From assembly GCF_009725165.1 (NCBI RefSeq), contig NZ_WNZW01000004.1, positions 215,450 to 279,449 on the forward strand: 64,000 bases of DNA, in the 5' to 3' direction. Position 1 is the stretch's first letter; each line of letters starts with the position of its first letter. Below the pieces are notes generated by a model. It searched no databases, had not been told where the DNA came from, and saw only the letters and a program-made list of their open reading frames with translations. Below are positions 19,849 through 28,385 of this stretch, piece after piece. Both the position numbers and the translations under genes were made by a program. Origin of the DNA: Paenibacillus woosongensis. GTDB lineage: Bacteria > Bacillota > Bacilli > Paenibacillales > Paenibacillaceae.

Positions 19849-20856
19849 ATGACATTTCCAATCGTAAGACACCGCCGTTTGCGGCAATCGGCTGCGATAC
19901 GCGGTATGGTGCGCGAAACCGTGATTATGGCCGATGATTTCGTACAGCCGATATTCGTCACCTATGGCAGCAATGTGAAAAATGAAATCTCTTCGATGCC
20001 GGGCGTGTTCCACTTCTCTTTAGACCGTCTTCAGGAGGAAGTGAAGGAGATTGTTGATCTTGGCATTCCGGCGGTACTGCTGTTCGGCATTCCTGAACAA
20101 AAGGACAGTGTTGGTACGTCGGCCTTCGTCGAAACTGGCATTGTGCAGGAAGCCACCCGACTCATCAAATCATGGTATCCCGACTTGCTTGTGGTCGCGG
20201 ATACTTGCCTGTGTGAATTTACGGATCACGGCCATTGCGGCATGGTGCACACCATTGAACGGGATGGCCATGTCTGCGGGGACGTGTTGAACGATGAATC
20301 ATTGGAGCTCCTGGTGAAGACGGCAGTGTCACAGGCGCAAGCGGGAGCTGACATCATCGCTCCATCGAATATGATGGACGGCTTCGTCCAAGCGATTCGC
20401 CACGGACTAGACGAAGCAGGCTATACCCATGTGCCAATTATGTCGTATTCCGTAAAATACGCCTCGGCATTCTACGGCCCCTTCCGGGAAGCAGCAGATT
20501 CGGCGCCGCAATTCGGCGACCGCAAGACGTATCAGATGGATCCGGCGAATGCCCGCGAAGCGCTGCGCGAAGCGGAGACAGATGTGCTAGAGGGTGCAGA
20601 TATGCTTATGGTTAAGCCGGCGCTAGCCTATATGGATGTGATCCGCATGCTTCGGGACGAATTTGACCTGCCGATCGTGGCCTACAATGTGAGCGGCGAA
20701 TATTCCATGGTCAAGGCGGCGGCCCAGCAAGGCTGGATTAACGAGCGGGCGATCGTGAGCGAAATGCTGCTGGGCATGAAGCGCGCGGGAGCTGACATTA
20801 TCATTACGTATTTTGCCAAAGATGCGGCGCGCTGGCTGCGCGAAGGACGCAATTAG
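19849..20856 (+). CDS. hemB: Delta-aminolevulinic acid dehydratase (porphobilinogen synthase)
   Basis: The enzyme condenses two 5-aminolevulinate molecules into porphobilinogen. I place the start at ATG 19849 ([10 protein letters not shown]), giving 335 residues as usual. An upstream in-frame ATG at 19753 would add 32 residues read from the repeat-rich spacer. A cysteine triad for catalytic zinc is visible in [14 protein letters not shown], the Schiff-base lysines in [15 protein letters not shown] and LMVKPA. AAAGGA stands about 12 nt before the ATG. hemL follows after 79 bp. Confidence 0.96.
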   Translation: MTFPIVRHRRLRQSAAIRGMVRETVIMADDFVQPIFVTYGSNVKNEISSMPGVFHFSLDRLQEEVKEIVDLGIPAVLLFGIPEQKDSVGTSAFVETGIVQEATRLIKSWYPDLLVVADTCLCEFTDHGHCGMVHTIERDGHVCGDVLNDESLELLVKTAVSQAQAGADIIAPSNMMDGFVQAIRHGLDEAGYTHVPIMSYSVKYASAFYGPFREAADSAPQFGDRKTYQMDPANAREALREAETDVLEGADMLMVKPALAYMDVIRMLRDEFDLPIVAYNVSGEYSMVKAAAQQGWINERAIVSEMLLGMKRAGADIIITYFAKDAARWLREGRN

Positions 20857-20935
20857 CATACCTGAAGTATGCTTCGGAATTTCAAGGACAGACCATAGAT
20901 CATAGATCAATGACAAAGCAAGGAGCGTGACGTCA

Positions 20936-22237
20936 ATGAGTACAACTATCGGACGTAAAGGGGAAGAACGGTCCTACCAGGCATTTGAAGAAGCGAAAAA
21001 GGTGCTGCCGGGCGGAGTTAACAGCCCGGTACGCGCGTTCAAGTCCGTTGGGCTGACGCCGATTTATATGGACCACGGTATTGGTTCACACATTTACGAT
21101 ATCGACGGCAACAGCTATATCGATTATGTGGGATCATGGGGCCCGCTTATTATGGGACATGCCCACCCGGAGGTCGTTAAGGCACTGCAGGAGACGGCTG
21201 CCAAGGGCACCAGCTTTGGCGCGCCTACACTGCTTGAGACACAGATGGCCAGACTTGTAGCCGAGCGCGTGCCGTCCATTGAAGTCGTGCGGATGGTCAA
21301 CTCCGGCACAGAGGCGACGATGAGCGCGATCCGCTTGGCTCGGGGTTACACGGGACGCAGCAAAATTATGAAATTTGAGGGCTCCTATCACGGCCATGCC
21401 GACAGCCTGCTCATCAAAGCGGGTTCCGGCGTAGCAACACTGGGGCTCCCGGACAGCCCAGGCGTACCGGAGAGCATCGCAGCGAACACCATTACCGTTC
21501 CGTATAATGACCTGGAATCCGTTCAATTGGCCTTCGAACGCTTCGACGAAGAAATTGCCGGCGTCATTGTGGAACCGATCGCAGGGAATATGGGCGTCGT
21601 ACCGCCGCAGCCTGGATTTTTGGAAGGGCTGCGCCGTATTACAACAGAATACGGCAGCCTGCTTATTTTTGATGAAGTTATGACCGGCTTCCGCGTTCAC
21701 CTGCACTCTGCTCAAGGACTGTTTGGCATTACTCCAGATTTGACCTGCCTAGGTAAAGTAATCGGCGGGGGACTGCCGGTTGGCGCTTATGGCGGCAAAC
21801 GCGAAATTATGGAGCAAATCGCTCCTTCGGGCCCAATTTATCAGGCGGGTACGCTAAGCGGGAACCCGCTGGCCATGATTGCCGGCTTCACTACATTGTC
21901 GCTCCTTACGCCTGAGGTTTATGACCGTCTCGAGCGCTTGTCGGCTAAGCTTCAGGCAGGGCTTGAATCGAATGCGAAGGAAGCGGGAATCCCTAGCGTG
22001 ATTAATCGCGTAGGTTCTATGGTCTGCCCGTTCTTTACGAATGAGCAGGTCGTTAACTATGATACGGCCAAGAGCAGCGACTTGGATCTGTTCCGCCGCT
22101 ATTTTGCCGCGCTGGTACAGGAGGGGATCAATATCGCCCCGTCTCAGTTTGAGGGCATGTTTGTTTCTGGCGTTCATACCGACGAGGACATTGATGCTAC
22201 GATCGAGGCGCATCGAAAAGCGCTGCAGAAGCTGTGA
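20936..22237 (+). CDS. hemL: Glutamate-1-semialdehyde 2,1-aminomutase
   Basis: The PLP-dependent enzyme converts the HemA product to 5-aminolevulinate. ATG 20936 ([10 protein letters not shown]) has AAGGAG ten bases upstream and gives 433 residues, matching the family. An in-frame GTG at 20927 lies too close to that site. The N-terminal [11 protein letters not shown] motif is present, as are [15 protein letters not shown], the PLP aspartate in [11 protein letters not shown], and the Schiff-base lysine in CLGKVIGGG. Its stop overlaps the GTG start of the next gene. Confidence 0.96.
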   Translation: MSTTIGRKGEERSYQAFEEAKKVLPGGVNSPVRAFKSVGLTPIYMDHGIGSHIYDIDGNSYIDYVGSWGPLIMGHAHPEVVKALQETAAKGTSFGAPTLLETQMARLVAERVPSIEVVRMVNSGTEATMSAIRLARGYTGRSKIMKFEGSYHGHADSLLIKAGSGVATLGLPDSPGVPESIAANTITVPYNDLESVQLAFERFDEEIAGVIVEPIAGNMGVVPPQPGFLEGLRRITTEYGSLLIFDEVMTGFRVHLHSAQGLFGITPDLTCLGKVIGGGLPVGAYGGKREIMEQIAPSGPIYQAGTLSGNPLAMIAGFTTLSLLTPEVYDRLERLSAKLQAGLESNAKEAGIPSVINRVGSMVCPFFTNEQVVNYDTAKSSDLDLFRRYFAALVQEGINIAPSQFEGMFVSGVHTDEDIDATIEAHRKALQKL

Positions 22238-23142
22238 GTTTACGGTCAGCAGGCGCTAGACGGGGAGAATGGCTGGAACTGATGCCCGGCAGGCTCCCCA
22301 TGCCGGCAAGCGGTGACCGCTATGAAGCGGCGCTCGCATGGCTGGAAGGCGAATTGGACCTTCCTGTCAAGCTCCGGCGCACACTTGAAGCCGAGCAGGG
22401 GATTAAGCTGGCGGGAGATCGTCTGCGCCTGCGGCTTTTTCCGCCAAGGATATCGCAGTATGAGCCTATGCATCCGGAGCTTCCGCTGCAAATTTTGTAC
22501 GAGGATGATTTTTGCCTCGTTGTACATAAGCCTGCAGGGGTTAAAGTACATCCGGATGGACACAGCCCCCTGCCGACTTTAGCCAATATGGTCGCAGCGA
22601 TTTACTCGGAACGCGGCGAGCCAGTTGCGCCCGAGCATATACACCGGCTGGACGAGAACACGTCCGGCCCGGTGCTATATGCCAAGAATACTTATTCTAA
22701 GCTTAAACTGGACGCGGCGATGGCGCGCAAGGAAATTGGCCGGGTCTACGTGGCGCTGGTACAAGGCGCGGTAAGTCCGGCGCTCCGCGTAATTGACCAG
22801 CCAATCGGCAAGGATCGGCATCATAGAGCTCGAAGGCGCGTATCCCCGTCGGGCCAGCATGCAGTAACGCGCGTAGAGCTGCTGGAGGCCTATCCGGACG
22901 CCAGCCTCGTGCGCCTCACACTGGAGACGGGACGAACCCATCAGATTCGGGTTCATATGAGCTATGAGGGCCATCCGCTTATCGGGGACGCTTTATATGG
23001 GGGCAGCACCAAGCTGACGCCCTATCAAGCGCTTCACGGCGAGAGTTTGATGTTTGCCCACCCGCTTACGGGAGAGACCTTGACCGTGCAGGACCCTTGG
23101 CCTGCAAGCTGGAAAACGCTGCTTAAGCAGCTTCGAGCCTAG
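22234..23142 (+). CDS. RluA-family pseudouridine synthase
   Basis: The 302-residue protein isomerises uridines in rRNA or another RNA. The exact target is unknown. The catalytic aspartate lies in HRLDENTSG (about residues 133-141). Other family blocks are [25 protein letters not shown] and [11 protein letters not shown]. An N-terminal segment (about 1-85) resembles a degenerate S4-like RNA-binding region. The start is a GTG overlapping the hemL stop. This gene is not part of the B. subtilis hem-spoVID cluster, so it looks like a lineage-specific addition. Confidence 0.9.
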   Translation: MSLRSAGARRGEWLELMPGRLPMPASGDRYEAALAWLEGELDLPVKLRRTLEAEQGIKLAGDRLRLRLFPPRISQYEPMHPELPLQILYEDDFCLVVHKPAGVKVHPDGHSPLPTLANMVAAIYSERGEPVAPEHIHRLDENTSGPVLYAKNTYSKLKLDAAMARKEIGRVYVALVQGAVSPALRVIDQPIGKDRHHRARRRVSPSGQHAVTRVELLEAYPDASLVRLTLETGRTHQIRVHMSYEGHPLIGDALYGGSTKLTPYQALHGESLMFAHPLTGETLTVQDPWPASWKTLLKQLRA

Positions 23143-23313
23143 CCAACGCAGGAATTGAATATATGCCAAAGCCATGAATGAGTGGTGTTCGATCGGCAAA
23201 AACCAGGCATGCACTCCTTTTTCAAGCATATAAATAAAACGAGCGATGATTTGGACCATGTCATCCATGGGATGCGAAATCATGTTTGGAAATGCTGAAA
23301 GGAGGTATCATTC

Positions 23314-24675
23314 TTGGCTGATCAGTCCTACGGTCTGAGGTTTGATATTTATGAGCGTGTTCATTTATCGGAAGATGTGATTGGAATTGAGGAATTGGAG
23401 GAAATAGAGCTCATTCCGAAAATCCAGGTGATTCCTGGCGAGGAGTATGCCGCGCTTCGCGGGCATTTGCTGCTGTCGGGACTATACCGGGGGCAGGGGG
23501 AAAGCTGCAAGCTGGAGCATTGGATCCCGGTTGAAATCACGATTCCGTTAAGCCGGGTAAACAAACTGGAGGAGATCGCCGTCGAAATTGACAATTTTGA
23601 TGTGGATCTTCTGAGTGCCCGCAGTTTGAATATTACCGGGGTTTTGTCGCTTAAGGGGATTGAGACGACTACGCTTACGGGGAGCGAAGAATGGAAGGAC
23701 AGGGAATTTATAGCTGCGCATGAATCTCATCAGGATGAACCGGACGAGACTTGCCTGACAGAGCAGCCATTACCATTGGACACATTGCGACAAGAAGAAC
23801 AGCAGCTGACGGAGCAGATCTCTGAGGGACCGGTGTCTGGAGACAGAGAGAATCAAGCTTCTCAGTGGCAGAGCTCTTTGGAGGCCGCCGAGGACCTGGA
23901 TTTGCCGGACTTTCCAGAAACCCCTCATCAGAACGTGATCTCCTGGACGGACGATTCGCTGCTCTCATCCCCATCGCTATGGAAGGACAAGGCGGCGGTT
24001 TCTGAGGATGAGATCCGGGAGGCTGTGCAGCAAGCGGAAGAGAATTTAGCCTCGTTCAAGGAAGAAGAACAACGTGACGAACTGGAAGAGAATCACCTTG
24101 AAACTCCATCTATAAGCGAACAGGAGGGTGATGCCGTCGAGGTCGTACAGGCTGTGTCGAGGGAAACAGACCAGGCGGCTTCTTCGGAGCAAGGCGCAGA
24201 GTCAGAGCCGGTTTTGTCAGCAACCACCGAACCAGAGGCTGCCGGAGATGTCGCTCATGAAGATTCGGAGCCGGAAATTCGCCCCCAGCCCGAGGAGAAA
24301 AAAGAGCTGAAAATTGCCCTTAACAGCAAGAAGGCGGATGAAACGGTACAGGGAAGCGATATTGGCATCACCAAGCTGCTATCAGCTCAACGGCCCAATA
24401 AAGAACCGGAAGGCTCGTTGGAACAGGAAGAAGGCAACGTAAAGGCAGCGGCCGAACTACACGGGGACGAGGAAGAAGTTCGCTGGAAAAACTTATTCAT
24501 CGGCAATGCGGAAGAGCAGACCCCCTTTCGGAAAATCCGGCTCGTCATCGTTCAGCGCGAAGAGACCTTGGATGAAATTGCCGAGCGGTACAATCTCAGT
24601 ACAAGGGAGCTGCAGCTTTACAATCGGTTAGCCGAACACAACTTAGCGGAAGGGCAAGTTCTATATATTCCGTAA
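23314..24675 (+). CDS. spoVID: Spore coat morphogenetic protein SpoVID
   Basis: The 453-residue protein links the spore surface to coat proteins during encasement. The N-terminal SpoVID domain (about 1-115, LRFDIYERVHLSEDV) is followed by a long acidic low-complexity middle (about 120-400) and a C-terminal LysM domain (about 408-453, VQREETLDEIAERYNLS... LYIP). The start is TTG 23314, chosen because AAAGGAGG stands eight bases upstream. Position after hemL matches B. subtilis. The middle is poorly conserved in the family. SafA, its known partner in B. subtilis, is encoded at 61.7 kb. Confidence 0.93.
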   Translation: MADQSYGLRFDIYERVHLSEDVIGIEELEEIELIPKIQVIPGEEYAALRGHLLLSGLYRGQGESCKLEHWIPVEITIPLSRVNKLEEIAVEIDNFDVDLLSARSLNITGVLSLKGIETTTLTGSEEWKDREFIAAHESHQDEPDETCLTEQPLPLDTLRQEEQQLTEQISEGPVSGDRENQASQWQSSLEAAEDLDLPDFPETPHQNVISWTDDSLLSSPSLWKDKAAVSEDEIREAVQQAEENLASFKEEEQRDELEENHLETPSISEQEGDAVEVVQAVSRETDQAASSEQGAESEPVLSATTEPEAAGDVAHEDSEPEIRPQPEEKKELKIALNSKKADETVQGSDIGITKLLSAQRPNKEPEGSLEQEEGNVKAAAELHGDEEEVRWKNLFIGNAEEQTPFRKIRLVIVQREETLDEIAERYNLSTRELQLYNRLAEHNLAEGQVLYIP

Positions 24676-24711
24676 ATTGATTGGTTCGGAATCATATATA
24701 TTGAAGAGCAG

Positions 24712-24739
24712 ACTGCGCGTAATTCGCGCAGTTTTTTTT
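24712..24739 (+). terminator. spoVID terminator
   Basis: A perfect 8-bp stem ACTGCGCG/CGCGCAGT is followed by eight T residues. Confidence 0.88.
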
Positions 24740-24832
24740 GGTAAGGCCACGACGGCAATCTCTCCTCGCTAACATAATTTATTTTGTTAGTGTAAATTTT
24801 AAACATAATTAAAATAAAATTACCGTTAAATC

Positions 24833-24862
24833 TTGTATTATTTTTACTATTTATGGTATATT
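24833..24862 (+). promoter_or_regulatory. Possible promoter of the GH6 cellulase gene
   Basis: TTGTAT (24833-24838) and TATATT (24857-24862) are 18 bp apart, giving a leader of about 290 nt. The AT-rich stretch 24740-25160 holds no convincing gene. I see no clear operator palindrome or cre-like site. Confidence 0.35.
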
Positions 24863-25162
24863 TGTGTCTAGATGGCGAACATTCTCTTTTTTTAACACTC
24901 GTTTGTCGTCGGTTATTCTATTTTTTGCGTCATTTCGTCGGATTTTCACGGCCTAATGACAAAATTCTATTTGCGGAAAGGAGTGAGGAACAAGTCCAAT
25001 TATTAACTTCCATGAGATATTACGGGATGAGCAAGAAAGGAGAGCAAGGGCAGAAGGGAAAACAACTAGCACTGCATATTCGAACGGCAACATTTTGAGA
25101 GCGCATACATTTCCCAAGCGAATGATTTAATTTATTAAAATTTATAACAGGAGCTGAAAGAA

Positions 25163-27337
25163 ATGATTAAGTATTTGCCCAAACGCACTGCGATGCTTGC
25201 GTTGATCTCGGCACTGGTTGTCACGATGTTAACGCCTTTTGGAAATCAAAACGCTCAAGCGGCAGAGGCTCATGTAGACAATCCTTACGTTGGCGCGACA
25301 AAATATATCAATCCCGATTATGCTGCATTAATCGATACTTCGATTGCTAGAGTCAGCGATAGTACGCTAAAAGCGAAAATGCAAACTATCAAATCCTATA
25401 ATACCTACGTATGGCTTGACCGCATCGCTGCAATTTACGGTGGCGAGGATAATGGTAACCGCCGCAGCCTTGAGGGACATCTGGACGCTGCCTTGGCTCA
25501 AAAGCAAGGCAATACGCCAATCGTTGCAGAGTTCGTTATCTACGATTTGCCTGGCCGGGATTGCCATGCCCTGGCATCCAACGGCGAGCTGCCATTGACA
25601 CAAGCGGGCCTGCAAACGTATAAGACTGACTATATCGATGTGATTGCTGACATTTTCTCCAAGCCTAAATACCAGGATATCCGTATTGTTACTGTCGTTG
25701 AGCCGGACAGCCTTCCGAACCTGGTTACCAACCTTAGCACTCCGGCATGCGCTGCAGCCAACTCCAGCGGAATCTATGTCGATGCTATCAAATATACGCT
25801 CAATAAGCTGGCTGTCATCCCTAACGTATACACTTATTTAGATATTGGCCACTCGGGCTGGCTTGGATGGGATGATAACCGTCAAGGCACCATCCAGTTA
25901 TATACACAAGTGGCTAAAGCTACGAATGCTGGTTTTGCCAGCGTCGACGGCTTTGCTTTGAACACGGCGAATACGACTCCATTGGTAGAGCCGAATTTAC
26001 CGGATCCGAACCAAAACGTAAACGGTATGCCGCTCAGATCCGCTAGTTTCTATGAGTGGAATCCATACTTCAGCGAAGCAGAATTTGCTGCTGGTCTGTA
26101 TTCGGGCTTTGTGTCCGCCGGCTGGCCAAGCAGCATTGGCTTCCTTATCGACACATCCCGGAACGGCTGGGGAGGCCCGGATCGGCCAACCAGTGCGATT
26201 GGATCTACGGTTGACCAGATCGTAAATTCGGGCCGTGTGGACCGCCGCGGGCATCGGGGACTGTGGTGCAACAACAGCGGCGCTGGCATGGGAAGAGCGC
26301 CAGAGACTGCTCCATCAGGATTCCCGGCTTCGCATATCGACGCTTTTGTCTGGGTTAAGCCTCCGGGCGAATCCGACGGATCCAGCTCTGAAATTCCAAA
26401 CAACGAAGGAAAGGGCTTCGACCGGATGTGTGATCCGACTTACCAAACCCAATACGGTATTTTGACGGGCGCTCTTCCTAACGCTCCTGTATCCGGCCAT
26501 TGGTTCCATGATCAATTTGTCATGCTTGTCCAAAACGCATATCCTGCCATCCCGGCAAGCGGTGGAGGACCGGTTGACCCGCCTCCGACAGCTCCGGCTG
26601 CACCAACCGGACTCAGCGCTACGGCTGGTAACGGACAAGTCTCCTTAAGCTGGAATGCTTCGCAAGGCGCGACTAGCTATACTGTCAAACGCTCCACGAC
26701 GAGCGGCGGGCCGTACACTTCGCTAGCAACGATTAGCGGTACCAGCTACACAGATACCGCGGTCACGAACGGAACGACTTATTATTATGTGGTCAGTGCG
26801 GCCAATAATGTAGGCACAAGCGTGAATTCCACCCAAGCTTCCGCGCTTCCTCAGGGTACAACTCCTAATCCTGAGCCGACCGGCAATCTGGTCGTTCAGT
26901 ATAAGGCTGGGGATTCAAATGCAACCGACAATCAGCTCAAACCGCATTTCAATATTGTAAATAACGGATCAACACCTGTTGACTTAAGCCAACTGACTCT
27001 CCGCTATTACTTTACGGCGGACGGCACACAGCCATTGCAATTCAACTGTGACTGGGCAATGGTTGGCTGCTCGAACCTGACAGGCTCGTTTGTCAAAATG
27101 AGCGAGAGCAAAACGGGCGCCGACACTTATTTGGAAATTAAGTTCAATGCGTCGGCTGGAACGCTCTCTCCCGGAGGAAGCACTGGTGACATCCAAACGC
27201 GCAGCAATAGAAGCGATTGGACTAACTTGAATGAGAGCAACGATTACTCCTTCGATGCTACGAAAACCTCCTATACCAACTGGAACAAAGTAACGCTGTA
27301 CCAGAACGGAACTTTGGTATGGGGAATTGAACCTTAA
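25163..27337 (+). CDS. Secreted GH6 cellulase (GH6-Fn3-CBM3)
   Basis: The 724-residue secreted enzyme cleaves beta-1,4-glucan and is probably a cellobiohydrolase-type cellulase. A signal peptide spans about residues 1-34 (KR, hydrophobic core, AQAA). The GH6 domain (about 40-455) has YDLPGRDC (127-134), EPDSLPNLV with candidate acid Asp182, and WVKPPGESDG (397-406). A Pro-rich linker, one fibronectin type III domain (about 478-562), another short linker and a C-terminal family 3 cellulose-binding module (about 574-724) follow. GGAGCTGAAAG precedes the ATG. It is the first gene of the cellulase island. Exo- versus endo-action cannot be read from sequence alone. Confidence 0.93.
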   Translation: MIKYLPKRTAMLALISALVVTMLTPFGNQNAQAAEAHVDNPYVGATKYINPDYAALIDTSIARVSDSTLKAKMQTIKSYNTYVWLDRIAAIYGGEDNGNRRSLEGHLDAALAQKQGNTPIVAEFVIYDLPGRDCHALASNGELPLTQAGLQTYKTDYIDVIADIFSKPKYQDIRIVTVVEPDSLPNLVTNLSTPACAAANSSGIYVDAIKYTLNKLAVIPNVYTYLDIGHSGWLGWDDNRQGTIQLYTQVAKATNAGFASVDGFALNTANTTPLVEPNLPDPNQNVNGMPLRSASFYEWNPYFSEAEFAAGLYSGFVSAGWPSSIGFLIDTSRNGWGGPDRPTSAIGSTVDQIVNSGRVDRRGHRGLWCNNSGAGMGRAPETAPSGFPASHIDAFVWVKPPGESDGSSSEIPNNEGKGFDRMCDPTYQTQYGILTGALPNAPVSGHWFHDQFVMLVQNAYPAIPASGGGPVDPPPTAPAAPTGLSATAGNGQVSLSWNASQGATSYTVKRSTTSGGPYTSLATISGTSYTDTAVTNGTTYYYVVSAANNVGTSVNSTQASALPQGTTPNPEPTGNLVVQYKAGDSNATDNQLKPHFNIVNNGSTPVDLSQLTLRYYFTADGTQPLQFNCDWAMVGCSNLTGSFVKMSESKTGADTYLEIKFNASAGTLSPGGSTGDIQTRSNRSDWTNLNESNDYSFDATKTSYTNWNKVTLYQNGTLVWGIEP

Positions 27338-27347
27338 TAACTAACCA

Positions 27348-27379
27348 GGAACGGCGTCTAAATGGCGCCGTTCCCTTTA
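27348..27379 (+). terminator. Terminator after the GH6 cellulase
   Basis: A 9-bp stem GGAACGGCG/CGCCGTTCC is followed by only a short CTTTAA tail. Confidence 0.55.
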
Positions 27380-27431
27380 AGTAAAGGAGGATTCGGCATC
27401 TAATTAAAAATTTAATAGGAAATGAGGGAGT

Positions 27432-28357
27432 ATGTCCGGAAGGCAAAGCGATTGGCACGGCATGGCCCAAAGTCTGCAAGGCAAGTTGACGGCGGGGCGT
27501 ACGTACGATATTTCCGCAGCAATTCGCCAAGAACGCCAGCAGTGGACGAATCCTGATTACGATGCAGCAGAGCGATGGAAGTGGCGATAATTATCTTCGT
27601 GTGGCTGAATCGCCGGTAACGGACAGCGCATGGATGACATTGAGAGGATCGTTTCTGTATGAGCCTTCGGGTGAGGTCACATCGTTAAAGCTTTATTTTG
27701 AGGGTCCCGATGCAGGCGTAGATTTTTACGTTGATGACGTTATAGTTGCCGAGAGAGCAGACATCGATTGGAAGGCGGAAGCCAATGCACGGATTGAGCA
27801 GCTTCGCAAAGACGATGTCAAATTCTGGTGACCGATGAGGAGGGCCGTCCCGTATCAGGGGCAAATGTCAAAGTACAGCAGACCAGACATGGTTTTACTT
27901 TCGGTTCGGCGATGAGAAGTACGGTGCTGTCCAACAGCCAGTACAGTGATTTTTTCAAGGAGCATTTTAATTGGGCTGTATTTGAAAATGAATCCAAATG
28001 GTACTCCAATGAGACCAGTAGAGGCAATGTCAATTATAGTGTGGCTGACCGCATGATGGAATTTGCCGAAGTCAATGACATTTTGGTGCGGGGGCATACG
28101 GTACACTGGGAGGTTGACCAATATCAGGCTAGCTGGATCCAAAGCTTACAGAGAAGCGAAAAGGCGATGGCTGACCGGATTACCAGCGTCGTGAATCATT
28201 TCAAAGGCAAATTCGTCCACGCAGCCATAGAAGCAACTGGACGAATTTAAATGAGAGCAATGATTATTCTTTCGATTCAACAAAAACGATGTTTACAATT
28301 TGGGAGAAGGTAACCCTGTATCGGAACGGGCAGCCCATCTGGGGAATCGAGCCTTAA
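27432..28357 (+). pseudogene. Remnant of a secreted CBM22-GH10-CBM3 xylanase
   Basis: Four homologous segments lie in order but in shifting frames. The first is the CBM22 start (SDWHGMAQSLQGKLTAG, from 27432). The second is the CBM22 rest in another frame (QQSDGSGDNYLRVAES to VDFYVDDVIVAE, ending at a stop near 27830). The third is the GH10 N-terminal half (27828-28220, EHFNWAVFENESKWY, RGHTVHWE, VNHFKGKFVH). The fourth is the end of a CBM3 (28223-28357, SNDYSFD, VTLY, WGIEP). There are two frameshifts, near 27550 and 27825. A deletion at about 28220 removes the GH10 acid/base region, the rest of the catalytic domain and most of the CBM3. The signal peptide and the start of CBM22 are also gone. 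It cannot make active xylanase. Confidence 0.88.
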
Positions 28358-28385
28358 TCAATGAAAATGAAAAGAGGGAGCTGGA

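Noticed and set aside
24853..25098. 81-codon open frame upstream of the GH6 cellulase
   Set aside because: It has no ribosome-binding site, odd composition and no recognisable motif, and it covers the likely leader of the cellulase gene.
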